Assembly (NCBI GenBank): GCA_910586715.1 | Contig: CAJUJG010000007.1 | Location: 35,598-99,597 of the forward strand | Reading direction: 5' to 3' | DNA length: 64,000 nt | From: an uncultured Lachnospiraceae bacterium | GTDB lineage: Bacteria; Bacillota; Clostridia; Lachnospirales; Lachnospiraceae | In this document: positions 1 to 9,154 of the stretch, in pieces | Layout: each line of letters begins with the position of its first letter | How positions within the stretch are numbered: position 1 is the first letter of the stretch | Made by a program: the position numbers and the translations under genes | Notes under the pieces: generated by a model | What the model was told of the DNA's origin: nothing | Database searches by the model: none | What the model saw: the letters and a program-made list of their open reading frames with translations, nothing else

Positions 1-1517
1 TCGTACTCCGCAAGCGGACCGTACTGAATCCGCGTCACAGGGTCAACTGCTTCAATGTCAATCGTAATACTGTCATAGGTAGAATGTATGTTTCGAAATA
101 CCACATTATCTCTTGACGCGCCTGTTTTCAGCTTAATTGCTTTAGCATCAGAAACAAGCACTGCTTCGAGTGCCTTTGTGCTGCTGTTGAGCAGATACAT
201 TGTAAAGCTGTAATCCTGCGAATGCGTCAGCCCGCTGATGTTCTTTTCTTTTTTCGAATTCAGGCCGACGGTTTCTTCCGCATATGTATATCCCACATCA
301 GGATTTCCATAGACAATCTGCCACAGATACGTTTCCTGCTGCCCTGATTCTAAGCTTCCGCTGATTGTAATATCCGCGGCAATCGTACGGCTTGCAGGTC
401 TCCAGCCGATATTTGCCTTTAAGGAAGACACCGTTGCCGTGTAACCACCGTCTGTCTCCTGAACAGATGCCACAGCCGCCTTTTTCACGCCAAATCTGAC
501 TGTTTTTTCTGTTCCTGCGTCACCGCCCAAGCTTATGGCAGGATAGACGGTCTGACCTTTTTCCAAGTATAGCAAAAGGTATCTTACTTTATCCTGATAC
601 GTTCTTTGCTTAATCTGATTTTTCTCTTTGATGCTGTCATAAATTGTATTTCTAACGTTTGCGACATCCGTACCCTCAACATAAAAATTATACCAGCCTG
701 CACTTGGTGCCTTGAACTTGAAAAACTGCTCTTTTGTATCTGCTGATTTTAATGTAATGTCTGTGCTCTGTCCGTTTTTTACTGTTTTGCTGAATCTGTC
801 TTCCTCGGACTCGGAACTTTTTTCTTCTGACGAAGATTCCTCTGCGGATGAGGATTCCACAACACTTGTTTTTTCCGGTTTGCTTTCCTTTTCTTTTTTC
901 GATTCCTCAACCTTGCTCGATTCCGGTTTTTTGCTCTCCTCCTCAGACTTCGGCTCCGACTTTTCTTCCGACTGTGTCTGCGTTTCGGTCTGCGTCTGTG
1001 TTTCTGTTTGTACCTGAGATGGTGATTCCGGACGCTCTTCTGTTTCGGTCTGTGTTTGTGTCTGTGTTGGCGCCTGTGTTTCGGTCTGCGTCTCTGTTTC
1101 AGTTGGTCCCTGTGTCTGCGTCTGCGTCGGTCCTTCCGGGCTTTCCTCCGTTTCAGGCGGCGCCTGTGTCGGTGTTGATGTTTCAGGCGGCGCTTCCGTC
1201 TGCGGCGGCGTATCTGTGCCCTCCGGTTTTTCCTCCGTCTTTGTCTGCGTCGGCTGCGGCTCGGGTTTTGGTTCGGGTTCGGGTTCCGGTTTTGGCTCGG
1301 GTTCCGGCTCCGGCTTTGGTTCCGGTTCCGGCTCGGGTTTTGGTTCCTCGTCCTTTTTATCCTCTTCTTTCTTCTCTTCTTCGCCTTCTTCATTTAACGT
1401 GACAATCCCCGTGCCCGTTGTATGCGTTTGCACAGATTCTTTCGCAGCCGCGGTCTGCGGAACGCTGCCTGCGATCAGACAGCTGCATAATAAGATTGCC
1501 AATCCCCTGTAAAACAT
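1..1517 (-). CDS. Secreted protein with Pro/Glu/Thr-rich spacer, 3' end outside window
   Basis: An open frame runs without a stop from an ATG at 1517 off the left edge (about 505 codons seen). AGGGG lies just upstream of the ATG. The product opens with a signal peptide (MFYRGLAILLCSC..., Ala-x-Ala-like site near residue 25). A spacer of about 200 residues follows, first Pro-Glu-Pro-Lys repeats, then Thr-Gln-Thr-Glu, then Ser/Glu/Lys. After the spacer come ordinary globular segments, including one with a beta-sandwich look (LWQIVYGNPDVGYTYAEE). Such spacers usually carry a domain through the cell wall, so this is inferred to be a surface or secreted protein. The function of the globular part is not recognised, and the C-terminus and any anchor motif are missing. 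Confidence 0.8.
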   Translation of the reverse strand, partial: MFYRGLAILLCSCLIAGSVPQTAAAKESVQTHTTGTGIVTLNEEGEEEKKEEDKKDEEPKPEPEPEPKPEPEPEPKPEPEPEPKPEPQPTQTKTEEKPEGTDTPPQTEAPPETSTPTQAPPETEESPEGPTQTQTQGPTETETQTETQAPTQTQTQTETEERPESPSQVQTETQTQTETQTQSEEKSEPKSEEESKKPESSKVEESKKEKESKPEKTSVVESSSAEESSSEEKSSESEEDRFSKTVKNGQSTDITLKSADTKEQFFKFKAPSAGWYNFYVEGTDVANVRNTIYDSIKEKNQIKQRTYQDKVRYLLLYLEKGQTVYPAISLGGDAGTEKTVRFGVKKAAVASVQETDGGYTATVSSLKANIGWRPASRTIAADITISGSLESGQQETYLWQIVYGNPDVGYTYAEETVGLNSKKEKNISGLTHSQDYSFTMYLLNSSTKALEAVLVSDAKAIKLKTGASRDNVVFRNIHSTYDSITIDIEAVDPVTRIQYGPLAEY

Positions 1518-1685
1518 CTGATTTCCCCTTTCTGACTTCAAATCAGTTCATAATCATTTTCAACATTTAAAATAATACTGTTTTTCCACATTTTGGATAA
1601 TATTATACCGCTTTTTCCACAAAAATGAAATAGGTTTACAAAATATTTTAAAGCTATATTTACCCGAATTTCACCCGAAAAACTA

Positions 1686-1715
1686 TTGCCTTTCCTGTCT
1701 CCCCTATGCTATACT
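1686..1715 (+). promoter_or_regulatory. Probable sigma-A promoter for the SprA-like gene
   Basis: TTGCCT (1686-1691), 18 bp, TATACT (1710-1715) with a TG two bases before the -10 box (extended -10). It points to the gene at 1781. The 263-bp gap between the two divergent genes is otherwise AT-rich with no gene. Confidence 0.5.
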
Positions 1716-1780
1716 CTGCTTATATCAACACAATCGCAAGGAAGCGTTATTGTAATACATTATGACAGGGAGGTTTTTAT

Positions 1781-2305
1781 ATGACAATAGGAAGTATTTC
1801 GGGATACCAGCCCTACAATTCGATGTACACAAATCCGGTTAAAAAATCTTCACAGGCGCAAAATGTCAATGCGGTTTCAGGAATAGATGACGAAAATAAG
1901 AGCGCTAATCCTGACGAAGTAAAAAAACCAGGTCGGAAATCCTCCCCTGAGGACTGTGAAACCTGCAAAAACCGCAAATATCAGGACGGATCTGATGAAG
2001 GCAATGTATCATTTAAAGCGGCTACTCATATTTCACCGGAATCTGCTGCCGCCAAAGTACGTGCACATGAAAACGAGCATGTTTCCAACGCGTACAAAAA
2101 AGCCGCCAAAGACAACGGCAAGGTAATGAATGCATCCGTTACCATTCAGACTTCGATTTGTCCCGAGTGCGGTCGTACGTACGTTTCAGGCGGTCTCACA
2201 AAGACTTCGATAAAGTACACAAACGAAGATAATCCGTACACGAAAAATCAAAAACAACTTGATGCAATGAATATGCGAGGCGCAAATGTGGATTTCGCCG
2301 CATAA
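1781..2305 (+). CDS. SprA-like putative metalloprotease with Cys pairs
   Basis: 174 residues. GGGAGG stands seven bases before the ATG. The disordered N-terminal third is followed by CETCKNRKYQDGS, then VRAHENEHV, whose HENEH matches the HExxH zinc-protease signature, and then CPECGRTYVSGG. This order (CxxC, HExxH in VRAHE, CxxC) resembles the SprA-related family of small putative metalloproteases. Whether it cleaves anything is unknown. There is no signal peptide, so it is inferred to be cytoplasmic or exported by another route. The gene 30 bp downstream is on the same strand and also Cys-rich, and both end at one terminator, so they are probably co-transcribed. Confidence 0.6.
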   Translation: MTIGSISGYQPYNSMYTNPVKKSSQAQNVNAVSGIDDENKSANPDEVKKPGRKSSPEDCETCKNRKYQDGSDEGNVSFKAATHISPESAAAKVRAHENEHVSNAYKKAAKDNGKVMNASVTIQTSICPECGRTYVSGGLTKTSIKYTNEDNPYTKNQKQLDAMNMRGANVDFAA

Positions 2306-2335
2306 ATTTCTTAATATTACTTAGAGGAGGATTTT

Positions 2336-2779
2336 ATGTCAGAAACACACAAGAAAGGAATGGATGCTGATTTAGTTGCGACGGACTTGGAGAACTGCTG
2401 CAGAGGAGTGGAAGTCTGCGGTCAATGTCAGGGAACGCATTGTCTTATCGGTTATGCCAAAAGATGCGTTGAGAATTACAAGCAGGCTCCTAGAAAAAAT
2501 GTTCCAGGCGGTGTGCGCAACATTCCCACCACGGATTTTAAAGTATTTGAAAACGTTGAGCTGGAAACAGCAATTGCACATATTTTAAAGGAATGCAAGG
2601 ACTGCAAAGAGGACCACACGGAGAACTGTATTATCAATGTCATCCGCAACTGCTATGAAGTCGGTCTGTTGGGTGATATTCAGCCTTATGAAGGCAGCTC
2701 CCTGCAGTATTTAATGGCGCTCAAAGCGGATTTTCCCGAAAAAGCAGATCATATCGCGGCAATTTATTCAACTTTATAA
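2336..2779 (+). CDS. Small cysteine-rich protein of unknown function
   Basis: 147 residues, preceded by GAGGAGG and ATG. Ten or so cysteines fall in two clusters: CCRGVEVCGQCQGTHC near residues 22-37, and CKDCKEDHTENC near 87-98 with a further Cys in VIRNC. The spacing could bind zinc or a metal cluster, but I do not recognise the family. No signal peptide or membrane segment is seen. It follows the SprA-like gene by 30 bp and is followed directly by a strong terminator, so it is the last gene of a two-gene unit. Confidence 0.7.
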   Translation: MSETHKKGMDADLVATDLENCCRGVEVCGQCQGTHCLIGYAKRCVENYKQAPRKNVPGGVRNIPTTDFKVFENVELETAIAHILKECKDCKEDHTENCIINVIRNCYEVGLLGDIQPYEGSSLQYLMALKADFPEKADHIAAIYSTL

Positions 2780-2792
2780 AAGCATACATAAC

Positions 2793-2832
2793 GCAGCCGC
2801 CTGTGCAACTACTGCATAGACGGCTGCTTTTT
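2793..2832 (+). terminator. Rho-independent terminator
   Basis: A 15-bp stem (GCAGCCG...CGGCTGC at the base, one mismatch and one wobble) with loop ACTAC, followed by TTTTT. It sits 13 bp after the stop of the Cys-rich gene. Confidence 0.85.
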
Positions 2833-2854
2833 ATACACACGGGCACTCGGTTTT

Positions 2855-4750
2855 TTACATTCTGTCCTCCAAAAACCGCACAAACTCCTCCTGCGGCAGC
2901 GGCTTTGAGAAATAATATCCCTGTATATGGCTAATCCCCAAATCTTCCATCGTCTGATACTGCTCTTTCGTCTCAACGCCCTCCGACACGATTTCCAAAT
3001 TCATCCCGTGTATCATATGGATTGCCGCTTCCATAACATGCTTTGCTTTTCCATTCTCAAAGTAAGAGTTCGTCATGCTTCTGTCAAACTTGATAATATC
3101 CACCGGCATATCCACAATATAATTCAAATTCGACTGACCCGTTCCAAAATCATCCAATGAAAAGTGTACGCCGTAATCTATCAGATTTTCCATGTTACCC
3201 AGCAATGTTTTTTTGGCGTTTGTAGACGCCGACTCTGTGATTTCCAAATTGATATATTTGGGATCTACGCCATACTGCTCCATAATTTCAATATAATCCT
3301 GCGCCAAATGCTCATAACCGCACTGCACCACGGACAAATTCACTTCAATATAATGCATTCCGTACTGCTCAAGCGGATGTGTCTTGATAAAATTACAGAC
3401 CTTTCCAAATACAATGCTGCCAAGCTTCAAAATCATACCGTTTTTCTCGGCAATATCAATAAACACGCCCGGCGGTATAATGCCGCCGTCTTTTCCACGG
3501 ATACGCACGAGCGCTTCCGCCGATGTAACACGCTGCTCGGTTGTGGAAAAAATCGGCTGGTAAAACACTTCCACGCGGTCATTTTCCATCGCCTCGAATA
3601 TCAGATGGATAATTTCACGCTCACGGCGTATTTTATCGACGCAGTCCTTTTCAATACACAGAAAATCTTTGTCGGAAAAGGTCTTTTCGTCACGCCGCAT
3701 GTAGCGGATTAAATGCAATACTGTTTCCGCCTGATTGACAATATCCGCATGGGGCAGATACAGCCAACACGGCGTTACATTATCGCCGTTATAGGCTCCC
3801 CAGCCCGACCGAAAGCGTTTGCGGATTTCCTCCACCCGTATTTGTGCGGTTTCAACATCCGTAAACACGACGAAAAATTCGTCCTCCGCATTCTTGAATG
3901 CATATGCGTCTGGGATTTTCTGCAGATACTCCACAATTTCCATTCGGATACGCTCTCTTTTATCAAGCGATACATTCTGATAAGCGGAATTTTCAAAAAC
4001 AACAGCCAAAACAGCAAAATCCTGTTTTTTCGCAAAAAGCTGACGCATATACAAATACAGCGCACCGCTGTTAAACAGCCCGGAATTCCTGTCAACGTTC
4101 GTCTCAGGATTCTCCAGCTTCAGGTAAAGCACCATGACGCCAATTGCACCGCCATACCCCACAATCAGCAATTCCGTATACATAAACTGAATTTGGGACG
4201 CAACGACCCAAACCAAAAGCCAAATGCACACTGCCTCCCTGCGCCGGGGATTGATTTTCGCCTTCTCCTTTTTCATCAGGCAAAGGATTGTGATAAAGAA
4301 AACCAACGCCATACCATACGTAACATAAACGCTGGGACCATATGTATATTTCACATTCGCGCCGTCACTCGTATAGCTGTAGTGCAGCGGCACGGCATAG
4401 GTTGCTGCCACACCGATTAGCGTCATAATCCGGTACTTTCGCATTTGCTTTTGGTAGATTTCCCGCACGGTGTAAATATCCACGCACATATAAGACAGTG
4501 CGCTGAGCGCCACACCCAGCAGTGTCACAAGGTATGTCTTTGCCACAAATTTGGCAAACGGCTCAGACAGCACATGGCGGTATTCAATCGCGCCGATGGA
4601 AAGTATATCAACCGTTATGCAGATCAGTGTTGCCCAAAAGACATTTAAAAACGCCTTTTGGGTGTCCAGCGATATTCGTCTTTGGCGCATATAGAAATAG
4701 AACAGCACCAGCATCAGGACAATACCGCAGCATTGTATCTGTATATGCAT
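2855..4750 (-). CDS. Membrane EAL-domain cyclic-di-GMP phosphodiesterase
   Basis: 631 residues. Residues 1-210 hold about seven hydrophobic segments. Residues 215-370 look like a GGDEF domain whose signature is lost (NAEDEFFVVF near 288-297), so it is probably regulatory only. Residues 385-631 form an EAL domain with the motifs needed for catalysis: EAL at 412-414, NLS at 471, EITES at 503, DDFGTG at 533, KFD at 554, EGVET at 590. It should hydrolyse c-di-GMP to pGpG at the membrane. The sensing ligand of the membrane part is unknown. The upstream alpha-galactosidase gene starts on the same strand and its stop is 16 bp before this start, so the two may share a transcript. Confidence 0.9.
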   Translation of the reverse strand: MHIQIQCCGIVLMLVLFYFYMRQRRISLDTQKAFLNVFWATLICITVDILSIGAIEYRHVLSEPFAKFVAKTYLVTLLGVALSALSYMCVDIYTVREIYQKQMRKYRIMTLIGVAATYAVPLHYSYTSDGANVKYTYGPSVYVTYGMALVFFITILCLMKKEKAKINPRRREAVCIWLLVWVVASQIQFMYTELLIVGYGGAIGVMVLYLKLENPETNVDRNSGLFNSGALYLYMRQLFAKKQDFAVLAVVFENSAYQNVSLDKRERIRMEIVEYLQKIPDAYAFKNAEDEFFVVFTDVETAQIRVEEIRKRFRSGWGAYNGDNVTPCWLYLPHADIVNQAETVLHLIRYMRRDEKTFSDKDFLCIEKDCVDKIRREREIIHLIFEAMENDRVEVFYQPIFSTTEQRVTSAEALVRIRGKDGGIIPPGVFIDIAEKNGMILKLGSIVFGKVCNFIKTHPLEQYGMHYIEVNLSVVQCGYEHLAQDYIEIMEQYGVDPKYINLEITESASTNAKKTLLGNMENLIDYGVHFSLDDFGTGQSNLNYIVDMPVDIIKFDRSMTNSYFENGKAKHVMEAAIHMIHGMNLEIVSEGVETKEQYQTMEDLGISHIQGYYFSKPLPQEEFVRFLEDRM

Positions 4751-4765
4751 TCTTTGTTCCCCTTC

Positions 4766-6973
4766 TTATATCTCTTCGAACAAAACCATTACGCTTTCAT
4801 ACTGCATCATAATCCACGGAATCGTAATGCCTGCATTTATAAACGCCGCACCTGTTTTTATGACACTCATGTCATTTTTCAGGGTGCACCGATACTGTCT
4901 GTTTCTAAGCAAGCCTTTCATATAGACATGCGTCGGAAGCGGGTTTCCCTCGCTCTGCGTTTTTACAATCGTAAGCGCCGCTCTTTTTTTATCCTTTGCC
5001 ACAAACGCCCACGCCATACAGTCACCGTTTTCAAGCGGAGTCAGCCTGTAATAATCGCCCTCGTGCGTGAGGTCATAGAGCTTATGGAACTGCGCGACCT
5101 GCTCCTTAACCTGCTCCTTTTCCTCTTCGGAGATTTTTCCCAAATCCAGCTCATAGCCAAAGCTTCCCGACATTGCCACATCGCCTCTTGTCTGAAACGG
5201 TACGCTGCGTCCCGTCTGATGATTCGGGCACGCGGAAACATGCGAACCGAAACTGCTTATCGGATAAAAGAAGCTTGTTCCGTACTGAATGCTCAGGCGG
5301 TTTATGGCATCCGTGTTGTCGCTGCACCATATCTGCGGTGAATAATATAGCATTCCTGCGTCAAACCGTCCGCCGCCGCCGCTGCAGCCCTCAAGCAGAA
5401 GATCCGGAAACCGCTCAAGCAGCCGCTCTAACAAATCGTAGACGCCGAGCACGTATTTATGATACAGCTCGCCGCTGCGCTCCTGCGCTGACGCATAGCT
5501 GTACATGTCGCAGATACTTCTGTTTAAATCCCATTTTACATAGATGATGGGCGCATTGTTTAAAATGTCGGTCATTTTCTCCAACAGATAATCACGCACG
5601 TCAGCGCGGCTCATGTCAAGTGCAAGCTGGTATCTTCCGCGGTTCGGCTCACGGTTTGGAATTGCCACCGCCCATTCGGGATGTTCCCTGTAAAGGTCAC
5701 TGTCCTCCGAAATCATCTCCGGTTCAAACCAAAGCCCGAATTTCATGCCCATCGCATTGACGCGCTCGCCAACCTCCTTCAGACTTCCGCCCAGTTTTTT
5801 CTCGTTGACAAACCAGTCGCCAAGACCGCTGAAGTCGTCGTCGCGCTTTCCGAACCAGCCGTCGTCGAGCACAAGCATTTCGATGCCAAGCTCCGATGCC
5901 TGTTGGGCTATGTCATGCAGTTTTTCTCTGTCAAAATCAAAATACGTCGCCTCCCAGTTGTTAATCAGAACGGGGCGCTTTTCATGTTTATACTTTCCGC
6001 GGCACATGTTCTCTCTCAGTATGTCGTGGTACTGCTGCGAAAGCGTGCTCAGTCCGCTGCCGGAAAAACTCATAATAACCTGCGGCGTCATCAGCTCTTC
6101 ATCCTGCTCCAACAGATAGTGAAAACCTTCGGGATGAATTCCCATCTGCACACGCACCTGATTTTTTTGGTCTTTTTGCGCTGCGCCTACAAAATTTCCG
6201 CTATAGGCAAGGCAGAATCCGTAGCAGTTTCCCTGTTCCTCGTTTGCGTCATGGTCGCAGAGAATAAAAGCAGGGTTATACTGGTGGCTGGACGTACCGC
6301 GAACACTGCCGATTTCAACCTTGGCATGCTTTACGGGAACGCGCTCAGGCGCGCGCTCAAAGGCATGTCTGCCTGTAAAATAAATTATATCAGGGTCAAA
6401 AAACAGCATATCCATGTTCATGGACAGCAGCTTTTCCACAAAAACGCGGCGGGTACCCTTGTTGATGATTTTTGCCGCTCTTGTAATCACGTTTTCTTTT
6501 TCGTATACGCCGTAATAGAGTTTGAGCACGATGTCCGATGCCGCTTCACGCATTGTAATAATCAGCGTTTCGCCTTTTGTGACACTCGTGTCATAAAGTG
6601 CGGGCATACCGTCAATTTTGTAGGAGCTGTCAACAATTTCAAAGCTGTCATACCGGAATTCCGCGGCGCGGCTTCCGTCGTCGTGCAAAAGAGATACCAT
6701 GCTGTCACGGTAATCGCCGATACCAAAACCGGAAACCTCCTGCGGAAGCGTATCGAGCGAGTATGTGCGGTCCTTTCCTGCACAGGGGGGATTTCCGGAA
6801 AAACCCATATCGCTTAAGAAAATTAAATCTGACAGGTTATCACCGTTGATTATGGGTCTTCCGTAATATAAATGAAGCAGGACTCCATATTTATCTGCTT
6901 TCATTTGGTAACTGCTGCTGTTAGTAAATAAAGTAAACACTAACTCGTTGTCTATTGTCTTTACTGAAATCAT
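4766..6973 (-). CDS. Alpha-galactosidase, GH36 family
   Basis: About 735 residues, the usual length for bacterial GH36 enzymes that release galactose from raffinose-type sugars and melibiose. Visible motifs: WEATYFDF and LDDGWFGKRDDDF in the barrel, YVKWDLNR with the nucleophile Asp (about residue 482), GCSGGGGRFD, and CSDNTDA with the acid/base Asp (about 552). There is no signal peptide, so it acts in the cytoplasm. The frame extends to an ATG at 7006, but GAGG stands six bases before the ATG at 6973, which I take as the start. No sugar transporter or regulator lies next to it. Two copies of the palindrome TGACA-N4-TGTCA lie inside the gene (4861 and 6580). Confidence 0.93.
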   Translation of the reverse strand: MISVKTIDNELVFTLFTNSSSYQMKADKYGVLLHLYYGRPIINGDNLSDLIFLSDMGFSGNPPCAGKDRTYSLDTLPQEVSGFGIGDYRDSMVSLLHDDGSRAAEFRYDSFEIVDSSYKIDGMPALYDTSVTKGETLIITMREAASDIVLKLYYGVYEKENVITRAAKIINKGTRRVFVEKLLSMNMDMLFFDPDIIYFTGRHAFERAPERVPVKHAKVEIGSVRGTSSHQYNPAFILCDHDANEEQGNCYGFCLAYSGNFVGAAQKDQKNQVRVQMGIHPEGFHYLLEQDEELMTPQVIMSFSGSGLSTLSQQYHDILRENMCRGKYKHEKRPVLINNWEATYFDFDREKLHDIAQQASELGIEMLVLDDGWFGKRDDDFSGLGDWFVNEKKLGGSLKEVGERVNAMGMKFGLWFEPEMISEDSDLYREHPEWAVAIPNREPNRGRYQLALDMSRADVRDYLLEKMTDILNNAPIIYVKWDLNRSICDMYSYASAQERSGELYHKYVLGVYDLLERLLERFPDLLLEGCSGGGGRFDAGMLYYSPQIWCSDNTDAINRLSIQYGTSFFYPISSFGSHVSACPNHQTGRSVPFQTRGDVAMSGSFGYELDLGKISEEEKEQVKEQVAQFHKLYDLTHEGDYYRLTPLENGDCMAWAFVAKDKKRAALTIVKTQSEGNPLPTHVYMKGLLRNRQYRCTLKNDMSVIKTGAAFINAGITIPWIMMQYESVMVLFEEI

Positions 6974-7138
6974 GTTGTTCCTCATTTCTATTCCCCAAAC
7001 ATACATTCAGGAAATTGCTGATTTATATGCCCTCTTATGGTTGCGGGCTTTCCTTGAGTATATCATATTAGTCAATAATATTCACCCATATTTTTCAAAT
7101 TCGGCGGTAAATTTGAGGGTGGTTTCGGACGGAACGCG

Positions 7139-8152
7139 CTATAGCAGCTCTTTGTATACGTTCAGAACGTTTTTATATGCGATTTTCTCAATTTCGCTCT
7201 GCGAAAAGCCCGCTGCTTCCAGTGCGTCAAACAGCTTATACATCTGTGAACAGTCTGCAATCTCCAATGTACCGTCAATGCCGTCAAAATCCGAGCCAAG
7301 ACCCAGGCACTCGCTGCCGCCGGTTTTTACAATATGGCGCGCGTGTTCGGCAATGCGCGCGGCTGTCGATGCGTTGTCGTATTCTGCGTTTAAAAAACAG
7401 CCGTAATAATTCAGTCCGATTACGCCGCCGCGCTCCGCGATGGTCCTAATCATGTCATCCGTAAGGTTTCTTGCGTGTCCGCAAAGCGCACGCGCATTGG
7501 AGTGGCTTGCCACAAAGGGCTTTTTCGTGCAGTCGGCAATTTGCCAAAAACCTGCGTCGGACAGATGGGACACGTCGATAATAATACCAAGCTCCTCCAT
7601 TCGCTGCGCAAATTCAAATCCGGTTTTCGTCAAGCCTTTTGTACCGTCAAACAGCGGAAATCCGTTTGGATCCGTTTTATCCTGACAGAGATTCGGATTG
7701 GCTAACTCGTTTGGATAGTTCCATGTCAGCGTCATCATGCGGGCGCCGCGCGCGTAAAGCGTCTCAAGATTCTCAATTTTTCCCTTGCAGCATCCGCCTT
7801 CTTCAATGCTCAGAAATGCGGATATTTTTCCGTTACGTTCGTTTTGCGTTATTTCCTCATATGTTTTTATGACACGAATGTCATTTTTGTTTTGTTCCAT
7901 TTCCGCGTCAAACAGGTCGATGAGTGCAAGCACGTATGCAAACGGGTCAAGGTCTTTTTTGAGATTTATGTACATGGCAAAATTTTGCAGTGTATAGCCT
8001 GCCTGTTTCATTTTTTGAAGGTCAATGTGCAGATTATTTGCACGCAAACTATCTGTATAAGGGCTGATTTCGGCTGGTTTCGACGATTTGCCGCCGCCTT
8101 TTCGATCCCATAGTTCTGATATTGTGTCACAGTGCATGTCGGCGATTTTCAT
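7139..8152 (-). CDS. Membrane dipeptidase-type (M19) metallopeptidase
   Basis: About 337 residues from the ATG at 8152, preceded by AGGAG nine bases upstream; an upstream ATG at 8221 lies inside a repeat and lacks a good ribosome site. Family signatures of renal-dipeptidase-like enzymes are present: DMHCDT near the N-terminus (metal ligands), SIEEGG, LTWNYPN, DVSHLSDAGFW, ASHSNARALCGHARN and GLGSDFDGIDG. It should hydrolyse dipeptides, including those with D-residues, using two zinc ions. No signal peptide is seen, so it is inferred to be cytoplasmic in spite of the family name. Its leader includes the structured repeat at 8190-8283. Confidence 0.92.
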   Translation of the reverse strand: MKIADMHCDTISELWDRKGGGKSSKPAEISPYTDSLRANNLHIDLQKMKQAGYTLQNFAMYINLKKDLDPFAYVLALIDLFDAEMEQNKNDIRVIKTYEEITQNERNGKISAFLSIEEGGCCKGKIENLETLYARGARMMTLTWNYPNELANPNLCQDKTDPNGFPLFDGTKGLTKTGFEFAQRMEELGIIIDVSHLSDAGFWQIADCTKKPFVASHSNARALCGHARNLTDDMIRTIAERGGVIGLNYYGCFLNAEYDNASTAARIAEHARHIVKTGGSECLGLGSDFDGIDGTLEIADCSQMYKLFDALEAAGFSQSEIEKIAYKNVLNVYKELL

Positions 8153-8189
8153 TTCCAAATTCTCCTTTGCTATCATTCCTTGTTTATTT

Positions 8190-8283
8190 TTATAATCAAG
8201 TAGGGGAACGATCTTCTCCACTACTCGCCGCGCGCCCCATGCGCCGCTTTAGTGGCATACTTCCTTTGCATGGGGCTGCGCAT
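8190..8283. repeat. Structured intergenic repeat, family 1, copy A
   Basis: 94 bp that align without gaps to 46373-46466 (81 of 94 identical). On the + strand it can fold into a first hairpin (AGTAG/CTACT with GGA/TCC inside) and a second long stem (GCGC, then CCCCATGC with GCATGGGG) that encloses a small hairpin (CCGC-TTTA-GTGG). Several differences between copies keep base pairing. It lies between two minus-strand genes, overlapping the leader of the dipeptidase gene. Which strand is transcribed is unknown. Confidence 0.8.
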
Positions 8284-8298
8284 CCCCCGGAGGGTTTT

Positions 8299-8331
8299 TT
8301 ACTTTATAGGACGTAATTTCCTATAAAGTAA
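8299..8331. repeat. Perfect 13-bp inverted repeat
   Basis: TTACTTTATAGGA (8299-8311) and its exact complement TCCTATAAAGTAA (8319-8331) with a 7-base spacer, flanked by T and A runs on either side. It could act as a bidirectional terminator or as a protein site between repeat copy A and the terminator at 8333. Confidence 0.65.
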
Positions 8332-8332
8332 T

Positions 8333-8356
8333 AAAAGGGGCTGATTTGCCCCTTTT
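8333..8356 (-). terminator. Terminator after the rubredoxin-fusion gene
   Basis: AAAAGGGGC and GCCCCTTTT around a 6-base loop, 18 bp past the stop codon at 8374. The flanking A and T runs allow it to work in both directions. Confidence 0.8.
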
Positions 8357-8373
8357 GTAATATAGCTGTCTTT

Positions 8374-8973
8374 TTAGCTGATTGGTTTAAAATCCGACGC
8401 GGGATGTTTGCACCACGGGCAGATAAAGTCATCAGGAAGCGTGTCACCCTCGTACACATAACCGCACACAACACAGATAAATCCTTTTTTCTTATCCGCA
8501 GGCGCAGTCTTGATATTTTTCTGATAATAACTGTAAGTCACGGACTCTTCTTCCGCAAGGACTTCGCAATCCGTCACGTCCGCCAAAAAGAGCGTATGCG
8601 TGCCCAAATCAGTCGCGGAAATTACTTTTGCGCAAATATAGGCATTTGTTTCCTCCGCCAAATAAATCACGCCGTTCCCCGCTCTTTGGTAGGTAATCGC
8701 TTCTGTCTTGTCGACATCCTTACCGCTCTGAAAACCCCAGTGTTTGTAGGTGTCAAACTTTGAATTCTCGGTCAGAACCGACACGTTAAAAACACCTGTT
8801 TTCACTATCATGTCATGCGTATAATTCTGCTTATTTACTGCTACGGCAATCCGGTTCGGCTCTGTTGTTACCTGCGTTACCGTATTTACAATGCATCCGT
8901 TGTCTTTGTCGCCGTCTCTTGCCGTCAGGATAAACAAACCATAGGTCAGCTTATACATTGCTTTGTTATTCAT
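8374..8973 (-). CDS. Flavin reductase fused to rubredoxin (high-molecular-weight rubredoxin type)
   Basis: 199 residues. Residues 1-150 match FMN-binding flavin reductases (MYKLTYGLFILTARDG, NTVTQVTTEPNRIAVAVNK). Residues 160-199 form a rubredoxin with two iron-binding pairs, CVVCGY and CPWCKH. Such fusions (Hrb in Moorella) pass electrons from NAD(P)H through FMN and iron to flavodiiron proteins that detoxify oxygen or nitric oxide. No flavodiiron gene is in the window, so the partner is unknown. The protein is cytoplasmic. A terminator follows it. Confidence 0.9.
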   Translation of the reverse strand: MNNKAMYKLTYGLFILTARDGDKDNGCIVNTVTQVTTEPNRIAVAVNKQNYTHDMIVKTGVFNVSVLTENSKFDTYKHWGFQSGKDVDKTEAITYQRAGNGVIYLAEETNAYICAKVISATDLGTHTLFLADVTDCEVLAEEESVTYSYYQKNIKTAPADKKKGFICVVCGYVYEGDTLPDDFICPWCKHPASDFKPIS

Positions 8974-9154
8974 AATCTTTTTTCCTTTCTTTTGCGTTGT
9001 ATTTACATACTATTTTTCCCAATTTATTATAATATTATAGCATATAAACTTGTTTGGGTAAATGAAACTTTTTCACTCTGCAGAGGAACGACTTATAACC
9101 GCCATGACGGAACTGTCATAGTAATGTCAAATCCGCCCGTCCAATCTTCTATTT

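Noticed and set aside
779..1393. 204-codon Arg/Lys-rich frame and other long frames inside the left-edge gene
   Set aside because: Shadow frames of the repetitive Pro/Glu/Thr spacer; the real frame has a signal peptide, ribosome site and runs through the whole region.
1216..1512. Ser/Gly repeat protein on the + strand
   Set aside because: Antisense of the Pro/Glu repeat coding region.
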